A stretch of 5,259 nucleotides of DNA from an uncultured Bacteroidales bacterium (GCA_945871755.1 CAMBWV010000103.1:1-5259); one strand, 5' to 3'; positions 1 through 5,165 are shown, counted from the stretch's first letter. Made by a program: numbers and translations. Notes: generated by a model from the letters alone, not told the origin.

Positions 1-301
1 TCTCCATGTGCTTGGAAGATGCAAGGCTCAGTCTCACCACAGGATATTCCGTCCAATCCTTCTCAACTTGTTCGATATAAAGCCCCTTGAACAAATCCTT
101 TCTTCCTTCGAAATAACTCTGTAGGGTAGATACCAACAACGACTTGCCGAATCGGCGCGGCCGACTCAGAAAAATGTATTTGCTAAGCTCCAGCATCTTC
201 TGAATGTACGCCGTTTTGTCCACGTACAAGCAATTTCTATTGATAACCTCAGAGAATGTCTGAATCCCAACAGGCAGCGGTTTGAGTGTCTTGGTTTCCA
301 T
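1..301 (-). CDS. AAA-ATPase-like / PD-(D/E)XK nuclease family protein, N-terminal 100 residues (runs off the left edge)
   Basis: The first 100 codons read METKTLKPLPVGIQTFSEVI and onward, then the frame leaves the window. The opening (a short LPVGIQ segment, then a LYVDKTAYI stretch at about residues 25-33), the P-loop-like SRPRRFGKS at residues 46-54, and the following LLVSTLQSYFEGRKDLF are characteristic of the Bacteroidetes family with an AAA-ATPase_like domain followed by a C-terminal PD-(D/E)XK nuclease-like domain. Full members are usually above 500 residues, so most of the protein lies outside. Such genes are typically multicopy in Bacteroidales; their role is not well established, and links to mobile DNA or defence are guesses. 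The ATG at 301 is chosen because it gives the usual family N-terminus and sits about 45 bases after a good promoter. The frame is open for 59 more codons upstream but has no ATG there. It is not part of the thiamine operon. Confidence 0.88.
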   Translation of the reverse strand, partial: METKTLKPLPVGIQTFSEVINRNCLYVDKTAYIQKMLELSKYIFLSRPRRFGKSLLVSTLQSYFEGRKDLFKGLYIEQVEKDWTEYPVVRLSLASSKHME

Positions 302-541
302 ACCATCTAACGATTTAATTTTGCTTTTTCTGCAATGCAGAAGGGGCGTGTACAAAGGTAGGGGTTTTCTCTCGAACCTCCAAATATTTGGCCTTGGAGT
401 TGTATTGACTGTGGCAAGATTGGCGAGCTTGATGTTGACGGGGCGTTTGTATTCGGCAGGTATGAATTGCGGAAGAAATCAGAGCAATATACCTTTATTA
501 GAAGAACGAATACAGACCTACGCCCTTTTCTACTTTCTGCG
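302..541. other. 240-base gap between thiN and the AAA-ATPase gene
   Basis: This stretch holds the minus-strand promoter at 353-384 and no convincing gene. Downstream of thiN I see no clear intrinsic terminator (no GC-rich hairpin followed by a T run on the minus strand). The minus-strand frame of the ATPase gene stays open back to a TGA at 479-481, but the promoter lies inside that stretch, so it is probably not translated as part of that gene. Confidence 0.5.
353..384 (-). promoter_or_regulatory. Bacteroidetes-type promoter for the AAA-ATPase family gene
   Basis: On the minus strand a -7 box TACCTTTG (353-360) lies 20 bases after a -33 box TTTG (381-384), matching the Bacteroidetes sigma-ABfr consensus TTTG / TAnnTTTG and its spacing. 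The expected transcription start is near 346, giving a leader of about 45 bases before the ATG at 301. The -33 box lies inside a perfect 12-base palindrome, CCAAATATTTGG (380-391), which could be an operator; that is inference. Confidence 0.75.
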
Positions 542-1177
542 CTAATAACTGCGATAGACGAGGTACTGGCCGTCAGCCTCCACGCTCACGCACTGGGCCG
601 TTGCCCGATTGAGCGTGCCCTGCCACAGCTGGGTGAAGGGGTAGGCTTTCCACTGGAGGCCCGTGGCGGTGAGGGTGCGGCACGTGAGGTTGAAGAGGCT
701 GACCGTTTGCGCGGGCTCGGTTGCAAAGGTAGCGTTGCCGCAGGCGGGCACAAAGTAGCCGTAGTCGGTCAGCATCGTGGGCTCCATCCTGAGCGTTTCT
801 AGGTAGAAGGGCAAGAGGAAGATATTCCCCAGGGTGTGGTCCTCGCGCTTCCCTGTTGCGCCGAGGATGGCCACGCGGCGGCATCCCAGACTGCGGGCAT
901 GGCGCATGGCTTTTGTCAGGTCGTTATATTCCTGTTCGTCAATCTGGTGCCAACGTGCGGCGAGGGCTTCCTTGAGTTCATCGGCCAACGAATCGCCATC
1001 GCCCACCACAGCCGTAGGCCGTAGGCCAGCAGCCAACACTTGTGCGGCCGCAGCATCGCAGCAAATTATCGTACGCGCCGTCTGCAAGATGCTGAGCGGC
1101 ATTTCGTGTGTAGGGAAACTGCCATCGGCCACGATGACGGCATCGAATGAACTATTTGAACGGAGAAGGGGATACAT
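542..1177 (-). CDS. thiN: Thiamine pyrophosphokinase (thiamine diphosphokinase, EC 2.7.6.2)
   Basis: This cytoplasmic enzyme transfers pyrophosphate from ATP to thiamine, giving thiamine pyrophosphate and AMP. The 211 residues match the usual length. The N-terminal catalytic domain shows CCDAAAAQVLAAG (39-51), the acidic GDGDS (59-63) that belongs to the DxDS-type metal/ATP site, the NDLTKA motif (85-90) matching the family's D-x-TK-A active-site segment, and GATGKREDHTLGN (106-118), the GatG-DH-N motif. The C-terminal part (about 155-211, containing ATGLQWKAYPF and a conserved N-x-A stretch) fits the thiamine-binding domain. All key residues look intact. It starts 25 bases after the permease stop codon, so the two are surely co-transcribed, and its job is to trap imported thiamine in the cell. 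The ATG at 1175-1177 gives the usual N-terminus, including the FDAVIVADGSFP strand. Confidence 0.95.
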   Translation of the reverse strand: MYPLLRSNSSFDAVIVADGSFPTHEMPLSILQTARTIICCDAAAAQVLAAGLRPTAVVGDGDSLADELKEALAARWHQIDEQEYNDLTKAMRHARSLGCRRVAILGATGKREDHTLGNIFLLPFYLETLRMEPTMLTDYGYFVPACGNATFATEPAQTVSLFNLTCRTLTATGLQWKAYPFTQLWQGTLNRATAQCVSVEADGQYLVYRSY

Positions 1178-1202
1178 ATAGAACCTACCTTAAGAGAAAC
1201 AA

Positions 1203-1766
1203 CTACTGACGGACGGCCATCTTCCACCATTTGCAGTAGCCCGCCACGGCTATAACGGTGTACAAGCCGTAGAGCCCAGCCTTGAAGGGGATGCCCTTGA
1301 CGACGTAGAGGTAGCAGCAGATGGCATCTACAATGAGCCAGAAGGCCCATTGCTCCACGTACTTGCGAGACAGCGCCCAAAGGCCCACGAAACTGAGCGC
1401 GTTGGTGAAGGCATCGAGCACGGGCACATCGGAATTGGTAAAGTGGACGAGCAACTCGTATGTGCCCCACCATGCCAAAAGGAAGAAGGCGAAGGCGGGC
1501 AGATACATTCGCAGGGGCATGTGGCTAATCGGGAAATCACCCTTGACGGTTTTCTGCTTCCCGAATTTCCAGAAATACCAACCATACACAGCCGCCAATA
1601 AATAATAGACGGCCATACCGGCATCGCCATACAGCCCGTGGTCCCAATAGAGCATGATGTCGAGCGCAGGCATCAGCATGCCCACGTACCACAGATAGAT
1701 GCTGGCACGGTATTCCAGCAACAGGTAGATGACACCTAGGATTGTCGTGAAAATATCTAGGAACAT
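1203..1766 (-). CDS. pnuT: PnuT-type thiamine permease (PnuC/nicotinamide mononucleotide transporter family)
   Basis: This 187-residue, very hydrophobic inner-membrane protein has about seven likely membrane segments (roughly 3-17, 22-40, 48-68, 86-106, 117-133, 137-155 and 161-180). PnuC-family hallmarks are visible: an early LLEYRASIYLWYVG (16-29), the YYLLAAVYGWYFW segment (54-66), and the C-terminal EQWAFWLIVDAICCYLYVVKG (138-158) followed by LYGLYTVIAVAGYCKW (165-180). The family carries out facilitated diffusion of vitamin precursors that are then trapped by phosphorylation. The adjacent thiamine pyrophosphokinase and the TPP riboswitch upstream make thiamine the likely substrate (PnuT) instead of nicotinamide riboside (PnuC); this rests on context, because sequence alone does not separate them. 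The gene lies 359 bases after the receptor gene, an unusually long gap filled with repeats, and no strong promoter is visible just before it. Confidence 0.88.
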   Translation of the reverse strand: MFLDIFTTILGVIYLLLEYRASIYLWYVGMLMPALDIMLYWDHGLYGDAGMAVYYLLAAVYGWYFWKFGKQKTVKGDFPISHMPLRMYLPAFAFFLLAWWGTYELLVHFTNSDVPVLDAFTNALSFVGLWALSRKYVEQWAFWLIVDAICCYLYVVKGIPFKAGLYGLYTVIAVAGYCKWWKMAVRQ

Positions 1767-1834
1767 AAGAGAGTCGAAGCCCTCTTGGGCTTCATAGTTT
1801 CAACGGACGCTTTGCGTCTAGTTTCAAGTTTCAG

Positions 1835-2037
1835 TCGGTCGCTGCGCTCCCTAGTTTCAACGAAGCCTTTGGGCTTCTGGCTCGACAGTCTTGTTTGGCC
1901 AAACATCGCAGGTTTAATGTGGTCTTCGGGTTTTGGTCTCAGTCACATCATCACATAGTTTCTCTGTTCCCTTGGTCGAAACAGACTATCGGGCCAGAAG
2001 CCAAAGGCTTCGTTGAAACTAGGGAGCGAAGCGACCG
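1835..2037. repeat. Large inverted repeat: about 50-base arms around a 103-base core
   Basis: The left arm 1835-1885 is the reverse complement of the right arm 1989-2037, apart from one inserted base in the loop of the GAAGCC hairpin, one substitution in the GGAGCG(C/A)AGCGACC part and one near the inner ends. The layout resembles a small non-autonomous mobile element or a composite palindromic repeat. No flanking target duplication was recognised. Confidence 0.8.
1892..1905. promoter_or_regulatory. Perfect 14-base palindrome TGTTTGGCCAAACA, possible operator
   Basis: The palindrome sits in the repeat-free core between the two repeat arms, upstream of pnuT. Perfect symmetry over 14 bases suits a dimeric DNA-binding protein, but no regulator gene is present in the window and the role is unproven. 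Confidence 0.35.
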
Positions 2038-2070
2038 ATTGGAACCTGAAACTAGGGAGCGCAGCGACCG
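2014..2070 (+). repeat. Two direct copies of a 24-base unit, 33 bases apart
   Basis: 2014-2037 and 2047-2070 share TGAAACTAGGGAGCG, then A or C, then AGCGACCG (23 of 24 identical). A third copy in inverse orientation at 1836-1859 is identical to the 2047-2070 version over all 24 bases. Confidence 0.88.
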
Positions 2071-2083
2071 TTGAAACTTCGAG

Positions 2084-2115
2084 GCCTCGGTTTCGTAAAA
2101 TTACGAAGCCGAGGC
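2084..2115. other. Long hairpin just after the receptor gene, possible terminator or RNA 3'-end structure
   Basis: GCCTCGGTTTCGTAA (2084-2098) pairs with TTACGAAGCCGAGGC (2101-2115) over 15 positions with one G-U type pair, starting 10 bases beyond the receptor stop codon (2126-2128, minus strand). No T run follows on the minus strand, so it is not a standard intrinsic terminator. It could limit read-through or stabilise the 3' end of the receptor message. A competing smaller hairpin, CGAAGCC/GGCTTCG (2104-2119), shares its right arm. Confidence 0.6.
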
Positions 2116-2125
2116 TTCGCGTCTT

Positions 2126-4396
2126 TTAGAAGCCGAGGGAAAGATTAAAGAGGAAATTAAACGGTGCGGAGGGAGCAAAGCCTGCTTCGTAGAGGTCGTC
2201 CACGCAGTATGCCTCCACCTTGCCGCCATTCATGCGATAGCCAGGGGCAGCCCAACCATTGTTGTCGTACTTGGCATTGAAGATGTTGTAGAGAGTGACA
2301 CCCAGGGTGGCATCCTTCAGACCTAGTCTCTTCAGACCGAAACGTTCAGCCTCGAAGGTGTACGACAGGTTGACGTTGGTCGTGAAGAATTTGTCGAGCA
2401 TCATACCCACGCGGCTCTGCTCAGTGCCGTCTGCGTTGTAGTTCGTATAATATTTGTGGTCGGTGTTCGTCATGTACTGCTCGCCTACGAAGCGGCTTTG
2501 AATGTTGGCCTGAAAACCGCGATATTCGAAGGTGAAGATATTGTTGAAGATGACGTCGGGCGAGAAGGACGTGTGCGTTTCGCCCAGATTGACCACCTGG
2601 TCGTCGTCCGTAGTGATGGTCCAGTCCTTGTTGCGGGCACGCGAGAGGGTAAGGTTGGCATCCCAGCGAAACCAGTTCACAGGTTGCCAAGCACCTTCCA
2701 GTTCAATGCCAGCGCGGTAACTCTTGCCGCTATTCTCATTGCTGGCAATCATCTGGCCGATATTGTTGAGTTGACCCGTGAGCACATACTGGTCGTCGTA
2801 GAGCATATAGTAGAGGTTTGCCCCAGCCGTGAAGCGGCGACTGCTGTACTTATAGCCCACCTCAATATCTTGCAGGCGTTCGGCCTTGAGGTGCGTGACG
2901 TAGTTGTCCTGATAATTGTTGCGCACGGGCTCGCGGTGCGACATGGCATACGAGGCGTAGAGGCGGTTGTGGCGGTTGAGTTCGTAGTTGAGGCCCACCT
3001 TGGGGTTGAAGAAGTCGAAATCGTCGTGCGCCCACAGGCCCTTTGCCTCTCCGCCAATATACCAGTCGGCAGGGTCTTGCAAACGATAGCCCACGTGGCG
3101 GTATTGCAAATCTGCGAAACCACTTAGGCCGCGCAAAAACTCCCATTCGGCCTTTGCGTAAACGTTGAAGTCGGTTTTCCAGGCGCGGTTTCTGTAGTAT
3201 TCATGGCCGATGGGCAGATTGCTATAGGGCTTCTTCACCCAGAGCACCTTGCCAAAGTGGTCGCCCACGTACTTATTCCATCCGCCGCCAAGGACAGTCT
3301 TGAGGCGGCTGTTGGGATGGTAGTTCAGCGAAGCGATGGCGCCATAGAAATCATTCTCCATTTTCTTCTGGCGCACGAGGTCGGTCTTGAACTTCTCCGT
3401 GGCGAGGCCGTAGTCCTCCAGGTTCTTATTGCTCTTGTACTCTTCGTAGTAACCATCACCGCGTGTCCAGTGCAGGGCTACGTTGAGGTCGAGCGTAGGC
3501 AGGAAGCGCTGTGTCCAAAGCAACTGATAGTTTTGCTGGTGATAGACATCGTTTTGGTCGTCGTAGTAATGCACGTTACCCTCATCGTCCCAGTATTCAC
3601 CGCAGGAGTTATAGCGGCGACCATAAAGGCTCTGCTCGTATTTCGAAGCGTAGTTCCAAGCGTGGTAGGTCGTTTCGGAATTGTTGAAGGTGATAAACTT
3701 GACCACGGTGTTCTCGCCCACGTAGCCTGCTTGCAGGAAATAGCTGTTGAGACGCGTAGTGGCGCGGTCCAGATAGCCGTCCGAGGCCAGATGCGACAGG
3801 CGACCCTGCACAGCCCAGTGTCCACCGAGCAATCCAGTGCCGAAGCGCACAGTTTCCTTGTGAGTCAGATAACTACCTGCGCTACCATCAAAGCGGAAGA
3901 AGGGCTTGGAGGCTAGGTTTTCGGTCTGCATATTGAGCGTAGCACCAAAGGCGCCAGCACCATTGGTAGATGTGCCCGCACCGCGTTGGATTTGCATGCC
4001 CTGCATGCTTGAGGCAAAGTCGCTCAGGTTAACGAAGAATACGGTGGACGACTCGGCATCGTTCATCGGAATGCCGTTGGCCGTAATGTTGATGCGCGAG
4101 GGGTCAATACCGCGCACACGCAGAGAGGTGTAGCCGATACCATTGCCCGCATCACTGGTCGTAGTCACCGACGGTGTGAGCGAGAGGAGGAAGGGGATGT
4201 CCTGTCCGAAGTTAAACTTGTTGATTTGCTGTTTGTCGAAGTTGGTCACGGCCATCGGCGTGCGATTGCCAGCACGCGTAGCTACCACTTGCACACTCTG
4301 CAACTCGTAGGAGCGGGTCGTATCGACGGGCTCGGCTGCAATCATCGGGGCAGCACTCATCAGTGCCGCCGCAAGGCATACATTTTTCATGTACAT
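2126..4396 (-). CDS. TonB-dependent outer-membrane receptor, likely for thiamine
   Basis: This 756-residue outer-membrane protein has a signal peptide (residues 1-21; cleavage probable after MIAA, before EPVD), a probable TonB box at LQSVQVVATR (32-41), and a plug domain at about 43-157 with the conserved LRVRGIDPSRINITANGIPMND (92-113) and IQRGAGTSTNGAGAFGATLN (136-155). The rest is a beta-barrel rich in aromatic alternating strands, ending in FNFLFNLSLGF with the terminal Phe typical for barrel assembly. It lacks the N-terminal carboxypeptidase-like domain of SusC-type receptors, so it is closer to the BtuB/siderophore type. Substrate assignment is inferred from context: a TPP riboswitch in its leader, and PnuT and thiamine pyrophosphokinase downstream, as in the known Bacteroides OMPthi-PnuT-TPK set. 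Either ATG at 4396 or the in-frame ATG at 4390 (giving MKNVCLAAAL) could be the start; both follow an A-rich stretch, as is usual in this phylum. Confidence 0.93.
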   Translation of the reverse strand: MYMKNVCLAAALMSAAPMIAAEPVDTTRSYELQSVQVVATRAGNRTPMAVTNFDKQQINKFNFGQDIPFLLSLTPSVTTTSDAGNGIGYTSLRVRGIDPSRINITANGIPMNDAESSTVFFVNLSDFASSMQGMQIQRGAGTSTNGAGAFGATLNMQTENLASKPFFRFDGSAGSYLTHKETVRFGTGLLGGHWAVQGRLSHLASDGYLDRATTRLNSYFLQAGYVGENTVVKFITFNNSETTYHAWNYASKYEQSLYGRRYNSCGEYWDDEGNVHYYDDQNDVYHQQNYQLLWTQRFLPTLDLNVALHWTRGDGYYEEYKSNKNLEDYGLATEKFKTDLVRQKKMENDFYGAIASLNYHPNSRLKTVLGGGWNKYVGDHFGKVLWVKKPYSNLPIGHEYYRNRAWKTDFNVYAKAEWEFLRGLSGFADLQYRHVGYRLQDPADWYIGGEAKGLWAHDDFDFFNPKVGLNYELNRHNRLYASYAMSHREPVRNNYQDNYVTHLKAERLQDIEVGYKYSSRRFTAGANLYYMLYDDQYVLTGQLNNIGQMIASNENSGKSYRAGIELEGAWQPVNWFRWDANLTLSRARNKDWTITTDDDQVVNLGETHTSFSPDVIFNNIFTFEYRGFQANIQSRFVGEQYMTNTDHKYYTNYNADGTEQSRVGMMLDKFFTTNVNLSYTFEAERFGLKRLGLKDATLGVTLYNIFNAKYDNNGWAAPGYRMNGGKVEAYCVDDLYEAGFAPSAPFNFLFNLSLGF

Positions 4397-4480
4397 TTGT
4401 TGTTGAAACCTTTTTTTGAGGGTGAAAGGAGCGCACCGTCCGATTATCTAGAATGCTCATCGGGTGGCCCCAGACACAAT

Positions 4481-4516
4481 AAAAACAAAAAGGGCTACCT
4501 CAAGTTTTGCCAGCCC
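4481..4516 (-). terminator. Candidate terminator/expression platform of the riboswitch
   Basis: In the minus-strand RNA, GGGCU (4516-4512) can pair with AGCCC (4496-4492) across a 15-base loop, directly followed by UUUUUGUUUUU (4491-4481). The stem is short, but the U tract is in the right place for intrinsic termination. The 5' arm uses bases of aptamer helices P4/P5, so the ligand-bound aptamer and this hairpin would exclude each other, which is opposite to the usual repression logic. The regulatory role is therefore uncertain. Confidence 0.4.
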
Positions 4517-4584
4517 GGCATTATCCGGTCCTGGTCATTGGGTATAATCTCAGCCACGGCAACTGCCGCAGCACCCCTAGTTTC
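4495..4584 (-). ncRNA. TPP (THI-box) riboswitch, diverged in its 3' half
   Basis: The minus-strand RNA contains AGGGGUGC (from about 4579), an 8-pair P3 arm (GCUGCGGC with GCCGUGGC), GCUGAGAUUAUACCC, then GACCAGGACCGGAUAAUGCCGG. The first half (P2, P3 and the CUGAGA junction that binds the pyrimidine ring) and the GGAUAAUGCC hairpin P5 match the THI-box family well. The usual following segment GCGUAGGGA is replaced by GGCUGGCAA, with P4 apparently kept as CCAG/CUGG. A normal P1 closing helix cannot be drawn. It lies in the leader of the thiamine receptor operon, the expected place; TPP binding normally lowers expression of such operons. Whether this copy still responds to TPP cannot be told from sequence. 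Confidence 0.85.
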
Positions 4585-4597
4585 CAGTTTGGAAACT
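4579..4597 (-). other. 5'-terminal stem-loop of the riboswitch leader
   Basis: The leader RNA would begin near 4597 with AGUUUCC, which pairs perfectly with GGAAACU (4585-4579) across a five-base loop. The hairpin occupies the very 5' end of the transcript and takes up the bases that would normally form the 5' strand of aptamer helix P1. It may protect the 5' end or compete with P1. Confidence 0.5.
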
Positions 4598-4602
4598 GGC
4601 GG

Positions 4603-4610
4603 CAAAGGTA
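4603..4610 (-). promoter_or_regulatory. -7 promoter box for the thiamine operon
   Basis: On the minus strand TACCTTTG matches the Bacteroidetes TAnnTTTG -7 consensus. The expected start near 4597 places the whole riboswitch inside a leader of about 200 bases before the receptor ATG at 4396. No good TTTG -33 box is seen 19-23 bases upstream (the bases there read AATT or ATTC), so the promoter may be weak or need help. Confidence 0.65.
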
Positions 4611-4857
4611 CGCATTTTTATTGAATTGAGAATTAGTCGGGCACGGGGAAACCAAAAAAATGGTGGATGATATTGAAATGGTAGTTTTGGCTCTATCACG
4701 AAATCTATGGGTATTCAAGAATCTGCGACAACTCCATCGCAGCTAGAGATACCAGCCCCTTCAAAGTGCCCCTCGTAATATAACACGCGCCAGACCCCGT
4801 CTGCTGCAAATCGCAGCAAATTAGCAATTGAGGGAATGTTGCGAAGTGTTAACGCGA

Positions 4858-4889
4858 TTTGGATTTCGGCTGAAAATGTTGTATATTTG
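4858..4889 (+). promoter_or_regulatory. Strong-looking Bacteroidetes promoter on the plus strand
   Basis: TTTG (4858-4861), 20 bases, then TATATTTG (4882-4889): a full match to the sigma-ABfr consensus at the right spacing. Transcription should start near 4895-4897, immediately before the terminator hairpin at 4898. Confidence 0.75.
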
Positions 4890-4895
4890 TACTAG

Positions 4896-4941
4896 TGAAG
4901 AGGAGAAAGCCCGTAAACACTGGGGTTTCTCCTCTTTTTTT
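4896..4941 (+). ncRNA. Possible tiny RNA or attenuator, about 45 nt, made mostly of its own terminator
   Basis: The predicted start of the plus-strand promoter is only a few bases from the 5' arm of the terminator hairpin, so any RNA from it would be about 45 bases: one stem-loop plus a U tail. No open gene follows within the window, so this is either a very small RNA or an attenuated leader for a gene beyond 5259. Existence is inferred from the two signals only. Confidence 0.4.
4898..4941 (+). terminator. Intrinsic terminator
   Basis: AAGAGGAGAAA (4898-4908) pairs with TTTCTCCTCTT (4926-4936) over 11 base pairs. Three more C-G pairs (CCC with GGG) follow past a single bulge or mismatch, the loop is about 9-10 bases, and a run of seven T follows (4935-4941). 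This is a textbook rho-independent terminator for the plus strand. Confidence 0.85.
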
Positions 4942-4981
4942 CGACAAAAAAATGGCATTTTTACCTCAGACGTAGAAAAAT

Positions 4982-5038
4982 CTACATTACTGAGAAAAAA
5001 TTTTCTTGGAGTTTGCGGAAAATTTTTCCGTAATGTAG
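4982..5038. repeat. Long AT-rich inverted repeat / hairpin
   Basis: CTACATTAC (4982-4990) is the exact reverse complement of GTAATGTAG (5030-5038). Inside, GAAAAAATTTTC and GAAAATTTTTC continue the pairing with small bulges, leaving a loop of about 12 bases (TTGGAGTTTGCG). The arms are about 21-24 bases. There is no T run after it, so it is not an evident terminator; a palindromic intergenic repeat is the likelier reading. Confidence 0.65.
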
Positions 5039-5136
5039 GTGCGCGCGGCAGTATTTCCGAAGCGTTTTCAGACTTGTATTTATAAAAGAAGTTAAAGTTT
5101 TTAGCCCGAAAAAATTTTATTTTTAACAGCTCAAGT

Positions 5137-5165
5137 AACTACTCAGGTCAAAGTAGTGAGGAGTT
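5137..5165. repeat. Short imperfect inverted repeat
   Basis: AACTACTC (5137-5144) and GAGGAGTT (5158-5165) pair with one mismatch; alternatively ACTACT and AGTAGT pair perfectly inside the same stretch. Function unknown. Confidence 0.4.

Larger units (their letters stand above)
1776..2119. repeat. Modular array of short hairpins joined by a TGAAACTA linker
   Basis: On the plus strand the left cluster reads: hairpin GAAGCCC/GGGCTTC (1776-1793), linker TAGTTTCAACG (1795-1805), hairpin GACGC/GCGTC (1806-1818), linker TAGTTTCAAG (1819-1828), GGTCGCTGCGCTCC (1837-1850), linker TAGTTTCAACG (1852-1862), hairpin GAAGCC/GGCTTC (1862-1877). The right cluster has the same parts inverted: hairpin GAAGCC/GGCTTC (1997-2011), linker CGTTGAAACTA (2011-2021), GGAGCGAAGCGACC (2023-2036), linker CTGAAACTA (2046-2054), GGAGCGCAGCGACC (2056-2069), linker CGTTGAAACTT (2069-2079), and a long hairpin. 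The linker therefore occurs about six times in 290 bases, between differing small palindromes. Confidence 0.85.
1767..2125. other. Repeat-filled spacer inside the thiamine operon
   Basis: No gene is seen in these 359 bases. They consist of two clusters of short hairpins and linkers (about 1776-1885 and 1989-2119) facing each other around a 103-base core (1886-1988) that carries no repeat copies. No perfect TAnnTTTG box is found on the minus strand; the nearest is GATGTTTG at about 1898-1905, with one mismatch and no good -33 partner. Expression of pnuT therefore seems to depend on read-through from the receptor gene, or on a promoter I cannot recognise. Confidence 0.7.

Noticed and set aside
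489..496. TACCTTTA as a plus-strand -7 promoter box
   Set aside because: It has one mismatch at the conserved last G, no good -33 box, and no plus-strand gene follows.
467..802. Plus-strand open frame opposite the end of thiN
   Set aside because: It overlaps the well-supported thiN on the other strand, resembles no family I know, and has no promoter of its own.
1776..2119. CRISPR array
   Set aside because: The repeated linker is only about 9-11 bases, occurs in both orientations, and the sequences between copies are palindromes, not unique spacers of even length.
2456..3127. Long plus-strand open frame (223 codons) opposite the receptor gene
   Set aside because: It is antisense to a clear TonB-dependent receptor; its valine-rich, low-complexity protein is what the complement of barrel codons gives.
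3203..3916. Second long plus-strand open frame (237 codons) opposite the receptor gene
   Set aside because: Same reason: antisense shadow, with no recognisable domain or start signal.
4640..4860. tRNA or other structured RNA gene
   Set aside because: No T-loop GGTTCGANTCC motif or cloverleaf could be found on either strand; only a small GCTGC/GCAGC hairpin near 4802-4816.
4828..5085. Plus-strand open frame of 85 codons
   Set aside because: It runs across a promoter -7 box, an intrinsic terminator and a long hairpin, and the protein has no recognisable features.
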